This document shows positions 1 through 12,000 of a stretch of DNA of 64,000 bases, piece by piece. The notes below the pieces were generated by a model. That model had not been told where the DNA came from. It saw only the letters and a list, made by a program, of their open reading frames with translations, and did no database searches. How positions within the stretch are numbered: position 1 is the stretch's first letter; every line of letters starts with the position of its first letter. A program made the position numbers and the translations under genes. The stretch comes from Heligmosomoides polygyrus polygyrus (lineage: Eukaryota; Nematoda; Chromadorea; Rhabditida; Heligmosomidae): NCBI GenBank assembly GCA_947396885.1, contig OX377204.1, forward strand, positions 45,619,139 through 45,683,138, read 5' to 3'.

Positions 1-1740
1 CACGTCCGCGATCTTTCGCCTCCCGCTGAATTCAGCATTCGATTTTGTGAGAATCACATGCCATCAGTTCCTTTTTCGGAATAACATGCTGCCCTAGTTT
101 TGCTCAGCGTATACCTGTCATCCACCAGGGTTCATCAACACCAAAAAACGAAAAGCTGCTCTATACAGATCAATTCATTGCCGAAACACTGCCAGAAAGT
201 TTGCTACCAAAGGAAAGGTGCCGGTCTCTCTTGAGTCTCTCAGAAAGCTAGATGTAAAAACACAGTTGGCATTTTTTTTTTATTTCATGGTATAAACATG
301 GCATTTTAAACTTGCTCCGGAGCTCTCAGCTCTCAGGATAAGTGTCTGCTTTAGAATGGCCTCCTTAGGCGAGTTGGAACTCTTTTCTTACGTAAATTCC
401 AGGCCCCAAATATCGGACTTTTAAAGTCTCATTTTCTTGGTACTAAAGTTCTGATATGTAGAACTGTTGCCTAAAATTACGCCTATCTGTGGATCGAAGC
501 ACGCTGCTCTCTTTCTCCAATTTTGGTTTATTCCGATAAATGGCTTTCTTCCGTATTCTTAAGGCTCATCCTCGCAAGAAAACTTTCGGTAGAGAAAAAT
601 CATACTTAGAGAAAGTCACGGGGTAACTTGCTCTTGAATAAGGAATATGGTGTTTGGTCAGGTAAATAACAATCCCAATTCCTCGAATCTCTCAGGACCT
701 CCGTGAACAGGTCGAAACGTTAGGCCGCCCAATAAAAACTGGTCCACCTCACAACCTCGTTTGGCACAAAAGCGGTAGAATAAAAATTTCCATTGGGCAA
801 ATTTTGCAATTTTGAGCATTTTTCAAAACCATATTGAAAAAAACCATATCAAACAAAAAAACCATATCAAAACCATAGCAGACCCACGTTTTTAGCCATG
901 TTCGGAAAAAAAGAGTGACATCTGCAAGTCTTCACGCTATACCAGAGAGCGTAAATGATGCGTCGCTTTGATACCTTCGACGTGTCTTTGCTGACGTTTC
1001 ATAGCTTCCTAATGTGATGTGTGCAATAATGCGCGAAAACTGCGGATGTTCGCCCATGTTCGCAGCGCTGGAGCACCAACGAAAAAACTGAAAGTGGAGC
1101 AGGCGTCGCGGCCTCAAACAGCGTGGAGCAGCTGCCGGAAAATGTACGAGGCGGAACGGCAGCAAACGGGAACGCGTGCGCGTTTAGACCGTGCCCGAAT
1201 AGCGCTACAGCGTTGGGGGCAGGCGCCGAAGAGTTGCAAAAGTTGTCGGAGAATGCGCTCGCTTTCGTTTAGAAAACAGGGTCGCCCGAGCATGACATTC
1301 GAGCACCAGCAGACCCGCGGTTCCTGAGAGGTAGTTTTTCAGGGTTTCTGAATGTCTACTAAAAACTTGACTCTCTTTTTTGATTACTTCCCTCTCGGTT
1401 GTGCTTCTAGTGGCTGCTCCTTTCCCGTTCTTCTACTTGATGTTACTCTTCCTCATGCGTGACGATGCGCTGGGTCTGCTCTGAGTAGTGGAGAGGAGCT
1501 GGGCGCAGGTTTGGCAAAGGCTGTTTGCCCTCGGCGGCCGACCCTCCAGATCCCATCTTTTGAGATCGATCGCGACCATCCTCTTTATCACCACGGACAT
1601 TCCGATTTTTGCTCTTTGCACTCCACCTACCGACTTCTCTCTTTCACTAGTTCCTCATTCAACAGAGTTTGCCGGCATTCTGCTGGACCGACCACTGCGA
1701 AGTCCTAGGAATGCTCCTAACAACTCCTTTGCAAAGTAGT
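1..1740. other. Upstream region without a supported gene
   Basis: Short open frames here have no recognisable similarity and no splice context. Visible: a short run of AACCATATCAAA-like repeats at about 825-880, and at about 686-745 a small hairpin followed by CGAAACGTTAGG and AATAAA, a motif that recurs at 24415-24455. It may contain the NCX promoter, but I cannot point to elements. Confidence 0.4.
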
Positions 1741-1744
1741 CAGT

Positions 1745-2170
1745 TCATACTCGCTTTACGCGAAAAGCCTTGATTCGTGCCTTGGGATATCTTTATGAGG
1801 CTATTCCTAAAAGTGAGTCCAGAGATTTGCATTTTGGATTAAAATCCCTCTAACGGAGGAGACGCAAGGTTGACATGGTTATGCTCTACAAGTTGATGAA
1901 TGGTCTTACTGGGCTCAACTTTAGTGATTTCATGCAAGTCGGTGCCTCTGTCATTAGGGGAGCCTCGACAAAATTTGTGGTTCCTAGAAGTCGCAAGAAT
2001 ATTAGAAGATTCTTTTTGTCAACAGAGCAGGGTTGGAGTACTCTAAACTTTGCAAAGCACAAACTGTGCCACCTAAACTTCACGCATTCAAAAGTATGTT
2101 GGATAGGTACCTGGGAACCTGATTTCAAAGTTGTGCTTTACTCTCTCCAATGTTCACTATTGTTCTAGTA
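1745..2170 (+). pseudogene. 3' end of a dead CR1-like LINE reverse transcriptase
   Basis: In one frame the region reads FTRKALIRALGYLYEAIPKS, then LHFGLKSL, an in-frame stop, RRRRKVDMVMLYKLMNGLTG, LNFSDF and RGASTKFVVPRSR. This order (FTRK, LGL.SL..RR..DM..LYK...G, LNFSDFF, TRG) is that of the C-terminal part of LINE polyproteins after the RT domain. Only the last 140 or so residues remain. A GTAATAAATACAAT tail at about 2303-2316 may mark its 3' end. Confidence 0.65.
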
Positions 2171-2930
2171 CAATCTCCTCTCTGTTACGTTATGTTTCCG
2201 TCTCTTCTTTTAGCATTCTGTTTTAACTAGATGTAGGTCTGTATTGTGTTGTGCAGTTTGTCTGGTGATTGTTATGGAACAGTGTTGTAACATAGAATTC
2301 CATGTAATAAATACAATACTCGTCGAAGGAAGATTTGCCTGTTGTCATTGAGCTGTACTGTTGGCTGAGCAGAACTTTTCGAGCGCCTGTAACTCGACAG
2401 ACTTTTCACGTTCGTTCGAAACTGCCGTTTTCGAGCTGTCCTTCGTGTGCCTGCCTACATCCAGGATGAGTCTGTCGACATGCGGTTGTGACTTGGCACT
2501 CGAATCCTCTTTGCACGTCACTTAAGAATCCCGTGAATTCAGTTCGTTCATCCACCCGTACAGCGACTGGCTATAAACTGACTATAAATAAGGCCGTCGT
2601 TTAGATTTTTTGTTCGATTCTTCCTTTGGAGGGGGTCGCTGCTGAATTTCTTCTCTTCGTGCTTTGCTGGTGGCTTTCTTTGAGTTACACACATAGGGAA
2701 CGTGGCCTTCAAGCGTGTTCGCTATTCTGCTGTTTTCGTTTGCCGGTCATTCATCTGGCTCAGCTATTCTAGCCATTCTTTACGTGCTGTTTTGAAAACA
2801 CTTGCTTGCCTCACAATCTTCCGACAACATGGCGCGCACCCATAAATCTCGATCGGCCTTTGCAGCACTTCTTCACTTCTGCTCGTATTCCGCAGCGCAA
2901 TACCCTGTAAAATCCCATTACACGGTCAGT

Positions 2931-2949
2931 CTAACAAGTTTCAGGGTTA
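2931..2949 (+). promoter_or_regulatory. Probable spliced-leader trans-splice acceptor of NCX
   Basis: The sequence just before the start codon is a pyrimidine/A stretch ending in TTTCAG (2939-2944), then GGTTA and the ATG. This is the nematode 3' splice consensus with no upstream exon needed, five bases from the start codon, as is typical for SL1 trans-splicing. An ordinary cis acceptor with an untranslated exon further upstream is the alternative. Confidence 0.5.
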
Positions 2950-3080
2950 ATGGCACGGCTGGGAGGCTGGCTGCTGGCAGCCGTCTTGGTTGCTACAGCG
3001 ATCGAGTCCACGGAAGGTACCAACTGCTCAGCAGCCGATGCGACCAGAAACTGTATCGATGGTCTGGTCGTGCCCATTTG
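2950..3080 (+). CDS. NCX exon 1: start codon, signal peptide, start of mature N terminus
   Basis: Translation from the ATG at 2950 gives a hydrophobic leader ([15 protein letters not shown]) followed by [20 protein letters not shown]. The last part matches the conserved cysteine-containing extracellular start of NCX proteins, which ends in a PIW motif just before the first membrane segment. The donor is GTGAGT at 3081. The exon ends after two bases of the Trp codon, and exon 2 starts with the missing G. The ATG was chosen because it directly follows a 3' splice-like site and begins a proper signal peptide. A longer overlapping reading frame from 2802 is in another frame and has no NCX similarity. 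Confidence 0.9.
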
Positions 3081-6000
3081 GTGAGTCCATTATCTCCTGT
3101 GGAATATGCGCATCCCAGAGCTCGAAAGTTCGTTCACCTGCTTCAGCATCAAAACAATGTAATTAGGAAGTGCGCTTTGGAGCGGCGCGTGAAGGTCCCA
3201 GAAACAGAGCGCACCAAACCGAAGCGGGGTTGTCGCAAATATAATTCATTGAAGGGAGAGTGTCTAGATGTCTCTCAGAGGCATGAATTGTTTCGAGAGC
3301 AACTACTATTTACCGAGAAGCATCATCTTTCTCGAATTGGAATCGCAGATGCAATTGAAGTCAGAATTCCTTTAAAGAACTTCTCTGATACGGAGTACTC
3401 ACAACACTCTCACAAGGAAAGGTTCCGAACTCATGGTGAGCTTTTGTGATGCTATTTTGACAGGATGTAATGCCCTGAGAGCGGTGTTCAGAACCACAGT
3501 CAGTTTTTGCTGAACGCTTTTTTAAAGGCCTGAAAAGGAGGTCTGAAGGCGAGCGCGCAACTATCATCAACCCATACGGCAGCCAAAGAGGTGTGCCTCG
3601 GACGGCGGCGCAGCCGGTAGGAGGGCGGCCTCGTAGGGGCACACGGAGGTGGTTTTCAGTTCGAGTCCGGGTGCTACCGATTTCTTTTTACGTTTTAACT
3701 TGTTGTTATTACGCTTTCTCACGATCAGGGGTGTGCGTAAATGAAATCCGAAATTTCGTAAATCGTAAATCGTAATTACGAAAAAATCGTCGTAAATCGT
3801 AAATCGTAAACCGTAAATCGTAAGAGGTGCTGACTTACAATGCATCTAATTTCCTTGTTTGTCTTCTATTATGCTAAAACTAATCGAAGCTAACTATGTT
3901 TTGTTGAGACGTTTTCAGCTTGAGCGCTGCACACTTTTCTAATTAAGATGGAAGCCATTAAAATCAACTAGCACCTTTCAATTCAAGTTGGGCAAGTTTT
4001 TGGAGAACCAAAATAAAGTGCTTGTTCAAAAACGCGGTCTTAAAAGGCGCCTATACAGGGTGCCCAAATGAAAAGCTTACACTGCTTGGGCGACCAAAAA
4101 TGTTCATCATTCTACTAGGCATTGGCTTGCATATAAAACTTGACTTGCAGAAACAACCGCAACAACTCCGGATAAACCAACAAATCCGTTTCATCCAAGA
4201 CCAAGAAAATGAATTTGATCACTGGCCCTATTCGAGGAAAACAGTATTTGCACAAGTAATCAAACAAGCATCCCTACTGAGTGAGTGCATGGCACATTTC
4301 TATGGTATGAGACACCTAAAGTTCTAAGCATTCCCACATTTTGAATTGTACCCAACAGCATTTTTGTAGCAGACGGGAAGGAATTGTGTGACGATTGAAG
4401 GAGTATGATCACATTTTGGACACTCATCATAGTCGGATTTTTGACTTCAAATGATAAAAGAATATATTTTTGTGGCATTCTTTAGAAGTAAAGTGAGAAG
4501 CAAGATGCAGCTAGTATTGAAAGTGGTTTAACTGACTCGTTTAAGGTGCATTTTAAACATATAGGGGAAACCCATTGTTGAGAAGTCGGAGGAGGATGGC
4601 AGTCGCTTGCTCTAGAATAGTTCTTGATTAGGATCCTACCACGGGCAATCAAGTCTTCCATGGGTTGTGAATTGGTAACTGATCTGCCTGGGAAGGATAA
4701 AACATTGTCGTTCGTTCGTCAACATGTCGGTCGTTTTGCTTGACCTTTACATGGATGGAAACCGCAAATCATTCTATAAGGCAAACCCACACTCGAATGA
4801 CCTCTACAATATCCCACAGAGGTAGAAAGAATGGATGGAGCATCTCAAACAGAGACTGACTAACATCATGCTTTGTCCTTTATCATTTTTGAACGCATCC
4901 ACAATTCTGGAATGAAAGAACGTCGTTTGACGATACCAGGCAATTACTTTCGGCATTTACTTCGCTCGCAGGTTTGCTTGCACTTGTTAACTTTCGGAAA
5001 CTCCAAAATGCTGCATTACTAATTAATGACTGCATGCATTCGCCACTCCTGCTCTCCACTACCTTTGTAACAAACGCTATCGTATCCTTTGCTCAGTTTT
5101 CAGCATTCTGAATGGATCGCATAGGACGAACGCAACAACCCCAGTCAGACCACTGGAAACGAGACCAAAAGTGTCAAACTTTTTCACTTTTATCATGAAA
5201 ATGTCGGTCGTTTTGCATAAGGCGCACCTCATACTTGAATAGACGTCGCCAGGACGTGCAGTGATAATCAGATTGAAACATGATTGTTTTACTCTTTCCA
5301 ACAGTTTAGCAGTTATTCCACGGCCTCTGATCAAGTCCAATATTCCTTGATGGCCTTGCATGAGTTCTACTCGTGTGCGTTGGAAAGAGTCGTCTACATG
5401 GTGAGCAAGTGGTGAAAAAGTTACAAGTTGACTAGGCGGTGGCTGCAGCATAGAATATGGTTCAGCAGGTGATCATCTTCATTCCAGTGCAAGGAGAATT
5501 TTCATTTCTTTCTGTAAACTGGAACTCAAGCCACTCGAATGTGAGATGTTGTGCTAGAGCGTGACCAGAAAAAAGGCTAGCCTAGTTCCAATCCCAGGAA
5601 CCAACTCGAGCGGCCTATCCACAAAGCTGCGTTGTTCTGTCACAGCGCCACAGCAGAACATAAAAAAGTAAATAGGAAATAGCAATGGGCTATGAGGGAA
5701 GTCTTTAAAAGTGGGTGCATCGTCATAATCCGAATTGTATCACGTTATGTGGACGTTTCTCATCCGTTGACCGAAGATCACATTTTCGAAAATTTACGAT
5801 TTACGACCCAAAATGTCGTAAACCGTAATTCGTAAAAAAAATTTCCAAAAATCAACGTAAATCGTAAAATCGTAAATCGTAATTACGCACACCCCTGCTC
5901 ACCATCACAGGAGGCAATTTTAGACTATCAATGCTTACAACAAACCAACTCTGACTAGTTGCGCCTTCATATGTGCTAGCTATTCAACTATTCACATCTA

Positions 6001-9000
6001 CACCACCACTATATCATACCGTATCACCAACGGTACCGTAATCGTAAATGCACACAAATCGGTCTTACGGTTGAATATTATGAACACGGGATATCGGTAT
6101 ATAAGTGCACTAAAAATTCTCACCTTATCTTGTTGTCGGCGGACTACTTTCCACATTCACACTGTATTTCACTTCTCCGACAAGGAGAGAAATTGCGGTT
6201 GTGGATGCCATAAAAAGGACTCCTCCTGGACGCCATTTATGGAGATATCGACTGTCAGGAAGAGAGGCGGTACAGCTTAGAAGTAGTATAATGAAAATGA
6301 GACCTTTCTACACGTATCATCTATGTAGTTTGTTTCACAAGTGCGTTTCAATGAGAAGATGAATGTGATTGCAGGTAATAAGCAAGACCTACTGACAGTT
6401 CTGAGCTCCGGTATTTCGGCCGTGTCTGTCATACGCGTGGGTGGCAGTTGGCTACGTCGATGATCACCCAGGACCCTTCTGTACACCCAAAGATTACGCG
6501 AAGAAGTGGTCATTCCTTGCCAGGGAGAAGATTGTTCCTCACTGGCTTTCATAAAATGCTGCTGATGTGACCAACGCTTGTGTTTTACTTGTTTCATAGT
6601 TTTGTACCATAGCTGTTGACTAGAAGGGGAATAATAATATAAGACTTTTACCTTAATAATATAAAAGACTTTTTATTCCCAGAGAAATGATATGGCGCAG
6701 ATATGAATATATATGATATGATATGAATATAATATATGATATGAAAAACTAGCACATCTGGAGGCGCAATTAGACATTTGTTGTAAGCATTGATGGTCTA
6801 AAATTGCCTCCGGTGATCGTGAGAAAGCATAATAATAACAAGTTAAAACCTGCAAAAAAATTGATAGCATTCGGACTCGAAGTGAAAAGCTCTCCGATAA
6901 GCTCCTATGAGGTGGCACTCTTACCGACTGCGCCGCCGAGGCACATTTTGTGGGGTGTCGTAGAGGTTGACGAGTGTTGCGCACACGCCTTCAGACCTCC
7001 TTTTCAGGCCTTTAATAAAGCGTTCAACAAAAACTGACTGTGGTTCTGGACTCCGCTGGCAGAGCACCACTTCCTGTCAAAATAGCATTGCAAAAGCTCA
7101 CCATGAGTTGGGAACCTGCTATGACCAAGCTCTCGACAAGTCCGTTGAGGTTATTGCTGTTGTAGTCTCAGGCGACCTCTGAACGTTAAGAGTGTCTTTA
7201 CGAGTCATTAATAGATCTGGGGCTCTGAAAAGGTGGAGTGAGTATACTCAACAGTTCATTCTTATGCGCTGCCATTAGCATCGTATATTCTTGAATATCA
7301 CACCGCCAGGATGAGAATCGCCGTTTATATAAATTGTGCTCACCAAACGGATACAATACTCAAGAGGTGCTGATCAAACGCAAATTTGGAACGAAGTTGA
7401 AGAGTAGCATTAATTAAGCGACAAAATCGTTACCGTCTAGGCACTATGCGTATTTGTATATGCGGTTTCCAGCCGATGTCAGTCAGTGGTTTACCTTTCC
7501 CGACCGGTTCGTTACTGATTCAGCGATCTGGGCCAGTTGGTCCTTGTTCCTGAGCGAACCCTGTTTTGGAAATACTCGATTTTGTAGCTCAGCGATTAGT
7601 CAGTTTTCCAGCCTGATCGAGATGGTTGCAAGTCGATTCTCGAGTGACTTCCAATGCGAGAGCCTCGCTACCCACGCGGCAACGGGAAAGAACCTCGCGA
7701 AAAACGTGGGGAGCCGATCGACTCGCGCCCTAATCGTATAACTAATGTCCGACTATCTGTCACATTTGCCGCTGCCGCCTCTTAAAGAGCGCCGAGAACC
7801 ACATGCGATCTGCGACGTCGCCGCTCTGACACCCTCACGGCTCGCGCCACGGGTGCCTTCAGGAGAATGAACAGGTCTCTTGAACGCTGAAACCGCTAGG
7901 GGTCCGGTCTGGGACGTTTCGCTTTAAAGGCAAAAAGGAGGATCACGTACCTCCCGGCTCGACACCTCTCCGCAACATGGATAAAGCGGCTCTCCGCCTC
8001 ATTCAATAAAAGGGAGAATACTCGATTAGTTTGCTTGCGCCATGGATCGTATTTACACAATATCGAGACATTTTGGCTCCGTATTATGCATGTGATGTCC
8101 TGTGGAGATCGGACGGTGAGCAGATTTGTGCTATGGCCAAACCTGTCGCCAACTGATCCACCCGGCAGGGATTCAGGGATGAGGTAAGCCGGGCGCGAAC
8201 CCATTCTATCAACCAATGATTCGCGGTGTGCAGGAGTAGGGCACTAGAATTGCCTTGGTACTCACCTAACCACGGTCAGCTCATGTGTGGCGTATTTAAA
8301 CTTCCATCTGCAGGTTTATCGATGCCGCAAAATAATTCTTGACCACCAAAAAGTGTTCGGCTTGAACCTTCTACAGTTTATTCAAACGATGCATTCACAA
8401 GCATGTAATTGCAAGGACGATGTCGCTGAGTAGCGTCATTATCTTCCACAATGAAAACCATGCATAAAACCCTTTTTTAAATCTAGTCAAAGCGTTTGGA
8501 ATTTTTGACATTCTCTGAAGCTTTTTGAAGGTGTCGCTTTTCCATTCTACGGAGGCGTTATGTTACGCAGCTGGAAAGACTCCTGGCCACACCAATTATT
8601 GAATACGCTTAGTGCCTGCATTGTGGATCGATGGTATTACGCAGGGGCAGAATTCATGGAGGTTACAAACGCGGCTTGGTAATGGCGATCTTCGTGCTTC
8701 ACGCCTCAGTTTATATGGTCTCTCAAAGCACTGCACTTCCTAATCAGTGCGCCTTCGTCACAGACACAAGGCCAGTGCCAAAAGCTGAGATACAGTGGGT
8801 CGAAAGCCCCAGTCTTCCTACGACTACCTGAATGAAGTGTCAGCCACACAAGCGCTCTTATCAAAACACGACACCCTTAGTTGCCCGGAGTCGCTTGTGA
8901 AACGCATGAGCTGCAAATGCGATTTGCATCCGGCCACCGAAACCGCTCCTATTTGCTGATTTCAGGCGACCTTTTCTGGACCTCTCTCCTGGCGACAAGG

Positions 9001-12000
9001 TCCTCCGCGGTTTCATCTACTTCATCGTGATCGCTTATCTCTTCCTGGGCGTGTCGATAGTGGCTGACCGCTTTATGAGCAGCATAGAGGTCATAACCAG
9101 GTACGAAAACCGAGAAAATTGGGCTTTTGAATTTTGTGACCCATTTTGAAACCGAAGAGGCGGCGGAATGCCCCCATTGAGTACGATGCAGCGTCGCTCT
9201 GAAAATTATGAACTCACCATCGCTTATCCTCTTGATACTTTGAAGCATATCAGAATTCCCAGTGATTACCTGGTTACAATGTCTCATTAAAGAATGTACA
9301 TTCAGCATGGAGCGGAAGATCATTGTGAAGCGACCCGGTCTTGACCCAATGGAAGTGAACGTACGCATATGGAACGACACCGTCTCGAACCTGACCCTCA
9401 TGGCCCTCGGTTAGCATTCTAGAACAATTTACGAATCTAGATTTCGAGTTACCACACGTACAGCAGCAGCTGAACATTCACTTATTTTTCGTTTGCGACA
9501 CAAAATCGCGTTTTGTTCGCGCATCAAGATCTTTTTTTTAAATATATTACTTTTCCACAGAAATTTATAATGATGCTTTTCATCACCCAGTCGCGGAAGC
9601 CTGAAAAGTAACAACAAAATTAAGAGCTCCTGCTAACTGCCTTGACCTGACCCACATAGGTCGCTGAATCGCGTCGTCGTCGCTTAATTGCAAACTCTGG
9701 CAAAACGGGTTTTCTCGTTTAGATTTTAAAATTCTTTAATGTATTGGAACTAAATTTTATATTGCTTAGCTTTCATAGGGTTCCTCTTCTATGACATTTC
9801 ATTTGATATCAAATTTCACTCGAAGATATTCATCTTGAGCCTGCTGCTCCTCTACGACCTCAATTTCTCTCGTTTTAATGAAGAAATTCTCGGAGTCCCA
9901 AATGTGGCTGTAGTCTGTCATCCGCCCATGTTGTATGCAGGAAAATGAGAAATCCGCGATTGATGTGTGGCAACTTCTTTCAAAAATTTCGGTAACTTTC
10001 ACAACGTTTCCTGTCCAGATTTGCGGAGTCAACGCAAATATACAGAAAATTGTATCGGTATAAATTTGTCACCTAAAATTTTCTACCTTTCGTTTGCCAA
10101 TCGTTCGTCACTTTAGTGTGAGAACTGGTGTGGTGGCGGAATAACCTGGAAACGTGCTCTACAGAAGCCTTGGGTGTTCAATTCTAAACATCGCAAAAGT
10201 GGACTTACCACGTTTCTCTGTTGTACAAATATCGACAAGACTCTGCGTACAATGACATTTTGTCACTCTAAATCCTCAAGGAGGTCCTTGTTTTCGATCT
10301 ATGTAATTAGACGTCTATTTATTTTACTTACATATTTTGTTTATTTATATGTATTTATTTATTTATGCACAAAAGTGGGCACTTAAAAACATTATTTTAA
10401 GAATAAGCCTACCATTATCAAAAGCAAAACAAAACGGTGACCTGACAGAAATGCGACAAAAAGCAGCTGCCCATAGATTGCATGATAAGAGGTCGATTTC
10501 CCAGTACTTGGTCAAAACGAAGGGAGCATTAAAAATTGAACAGAGCACTTGGACTGAAAATAGAGAACAAGAAGGCGTAGGAAATAAAGAGCTAAAGACG
10601 GTTGACGCTAGCGACAATGTCGCTGTCTATGAGAAGAACCGGCATGCAATTTAACTACTTCAATTTCTTCACAATTACTTGGCCAATAAAAATTTTGTTC
10701 ATGATGTGAACTAGAATTGCATCTTTGTAGGTGAAACGCATCCAAGCAAAGACGCTAGTTTCGGCGCCTCTTAGTAGGTAAAGTTAGGTCTACTTTGGCT
10801 GTTAAAAAGCTATCCGCAGTGAAGGTCTTAATGCGGTGGATGGTAAGCGCACATGTAATAGATGGCAATAACGTACACCTTGAGAATTTCTATTTTTCTA
10901 TTTTGTTCAGAGCATAATGAAGGAAAATGCAAGCAGATAAGCGGCCTTTTGGTTTGGAGACCCCAGCAACTTGAAAGGAGAACTGATGTGGCATGGAGGA
11001 GAGAAGCAATTGCCCCAATTGGTGTTGGTCCCTCGTAGAAGCTATGATAGAACTGCATCGATTCCTACGTTCTAAGCAGTACGAGGGAAAACACTTTCAT
11101 TGTTGTCCGCTAAAAGATGTGCCGACAAATGAGCTCAGAGCTCAATGGCGGTCCGACTACCGGAAAGGTTCTGTCGACCAATGAGAATGCCACTAGCGGC
11201 CGTTCCTCGTTCCTCAGAAGGGGAATCATATAAAGCTGAAAACGATGATTTTTGGTTGGTGGCTTGAGCGGAGAAGCTACCAGAGCAGCAAGCGAAAGTC
11301 AGCAGAAGGCAAAGCCACTTTCACTGTACATTTTCTTACAGAATTTACAGGATTTACAGGCTACTGATTCGTATCTTTCCAGGTTCTTCGGCACCCGAAA
11401 TCCTTCTCTCCATCATTGAGGTGATTTGATAATCTTTTCATTCATCGTGCTTCGCCTTAGATGAAACATTTTGAAACAGATTTCTTAGATTTCTTCATCG
11501 AAGAAAATATTCAGGAGTTCATTTCAACCGTTCAGCTAACAACGACAAAATGAAAACTCGAGTGGGTGAACTCATGTTTCCAAATGCACTACAACTAACT
11601 AGTGCTCGCAAAGAGAGGTGATTGATATAACCGCAGGAAGCAGTCGTTGTTCCTTCACAGCGCTTGATTATTCATGAGCAAAAATTGTACTGCTTTCCTG
11701 CAACACATGCACGCATCCTTGAGCGCAACACCTTGAGAATTGCTATCTCTCGAATTAGTTTAAGAGAATGAACTGATCCCCGTTGAATAGCATCCTCACA
11801 TAGGATACTCTCGTTGGGATCTTTATCTGCTCCTTTAGAAAAAGATGCAGATTATGTGATCCGTGACAATAAACCACTCACGGTCGTTACAAAGATTACG
11901 GGCCAGCCCTAGGGCAGTGAAGTTCTCTAGAGGTGAAAACGCTTTAAGAGTTAGGTACTACTCAACAACGTAGAATAGACCGCTAGTAGAATTCGACTCC

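Noticed and set aside
2802..3449. 215-codon open frame overlapping NCX exon 1
   Set aside because: It reads exon 1 in the wrong frame and shows no similarity. The 2950 frame has the signal peptide, conserved NCX residues and a correct donor.
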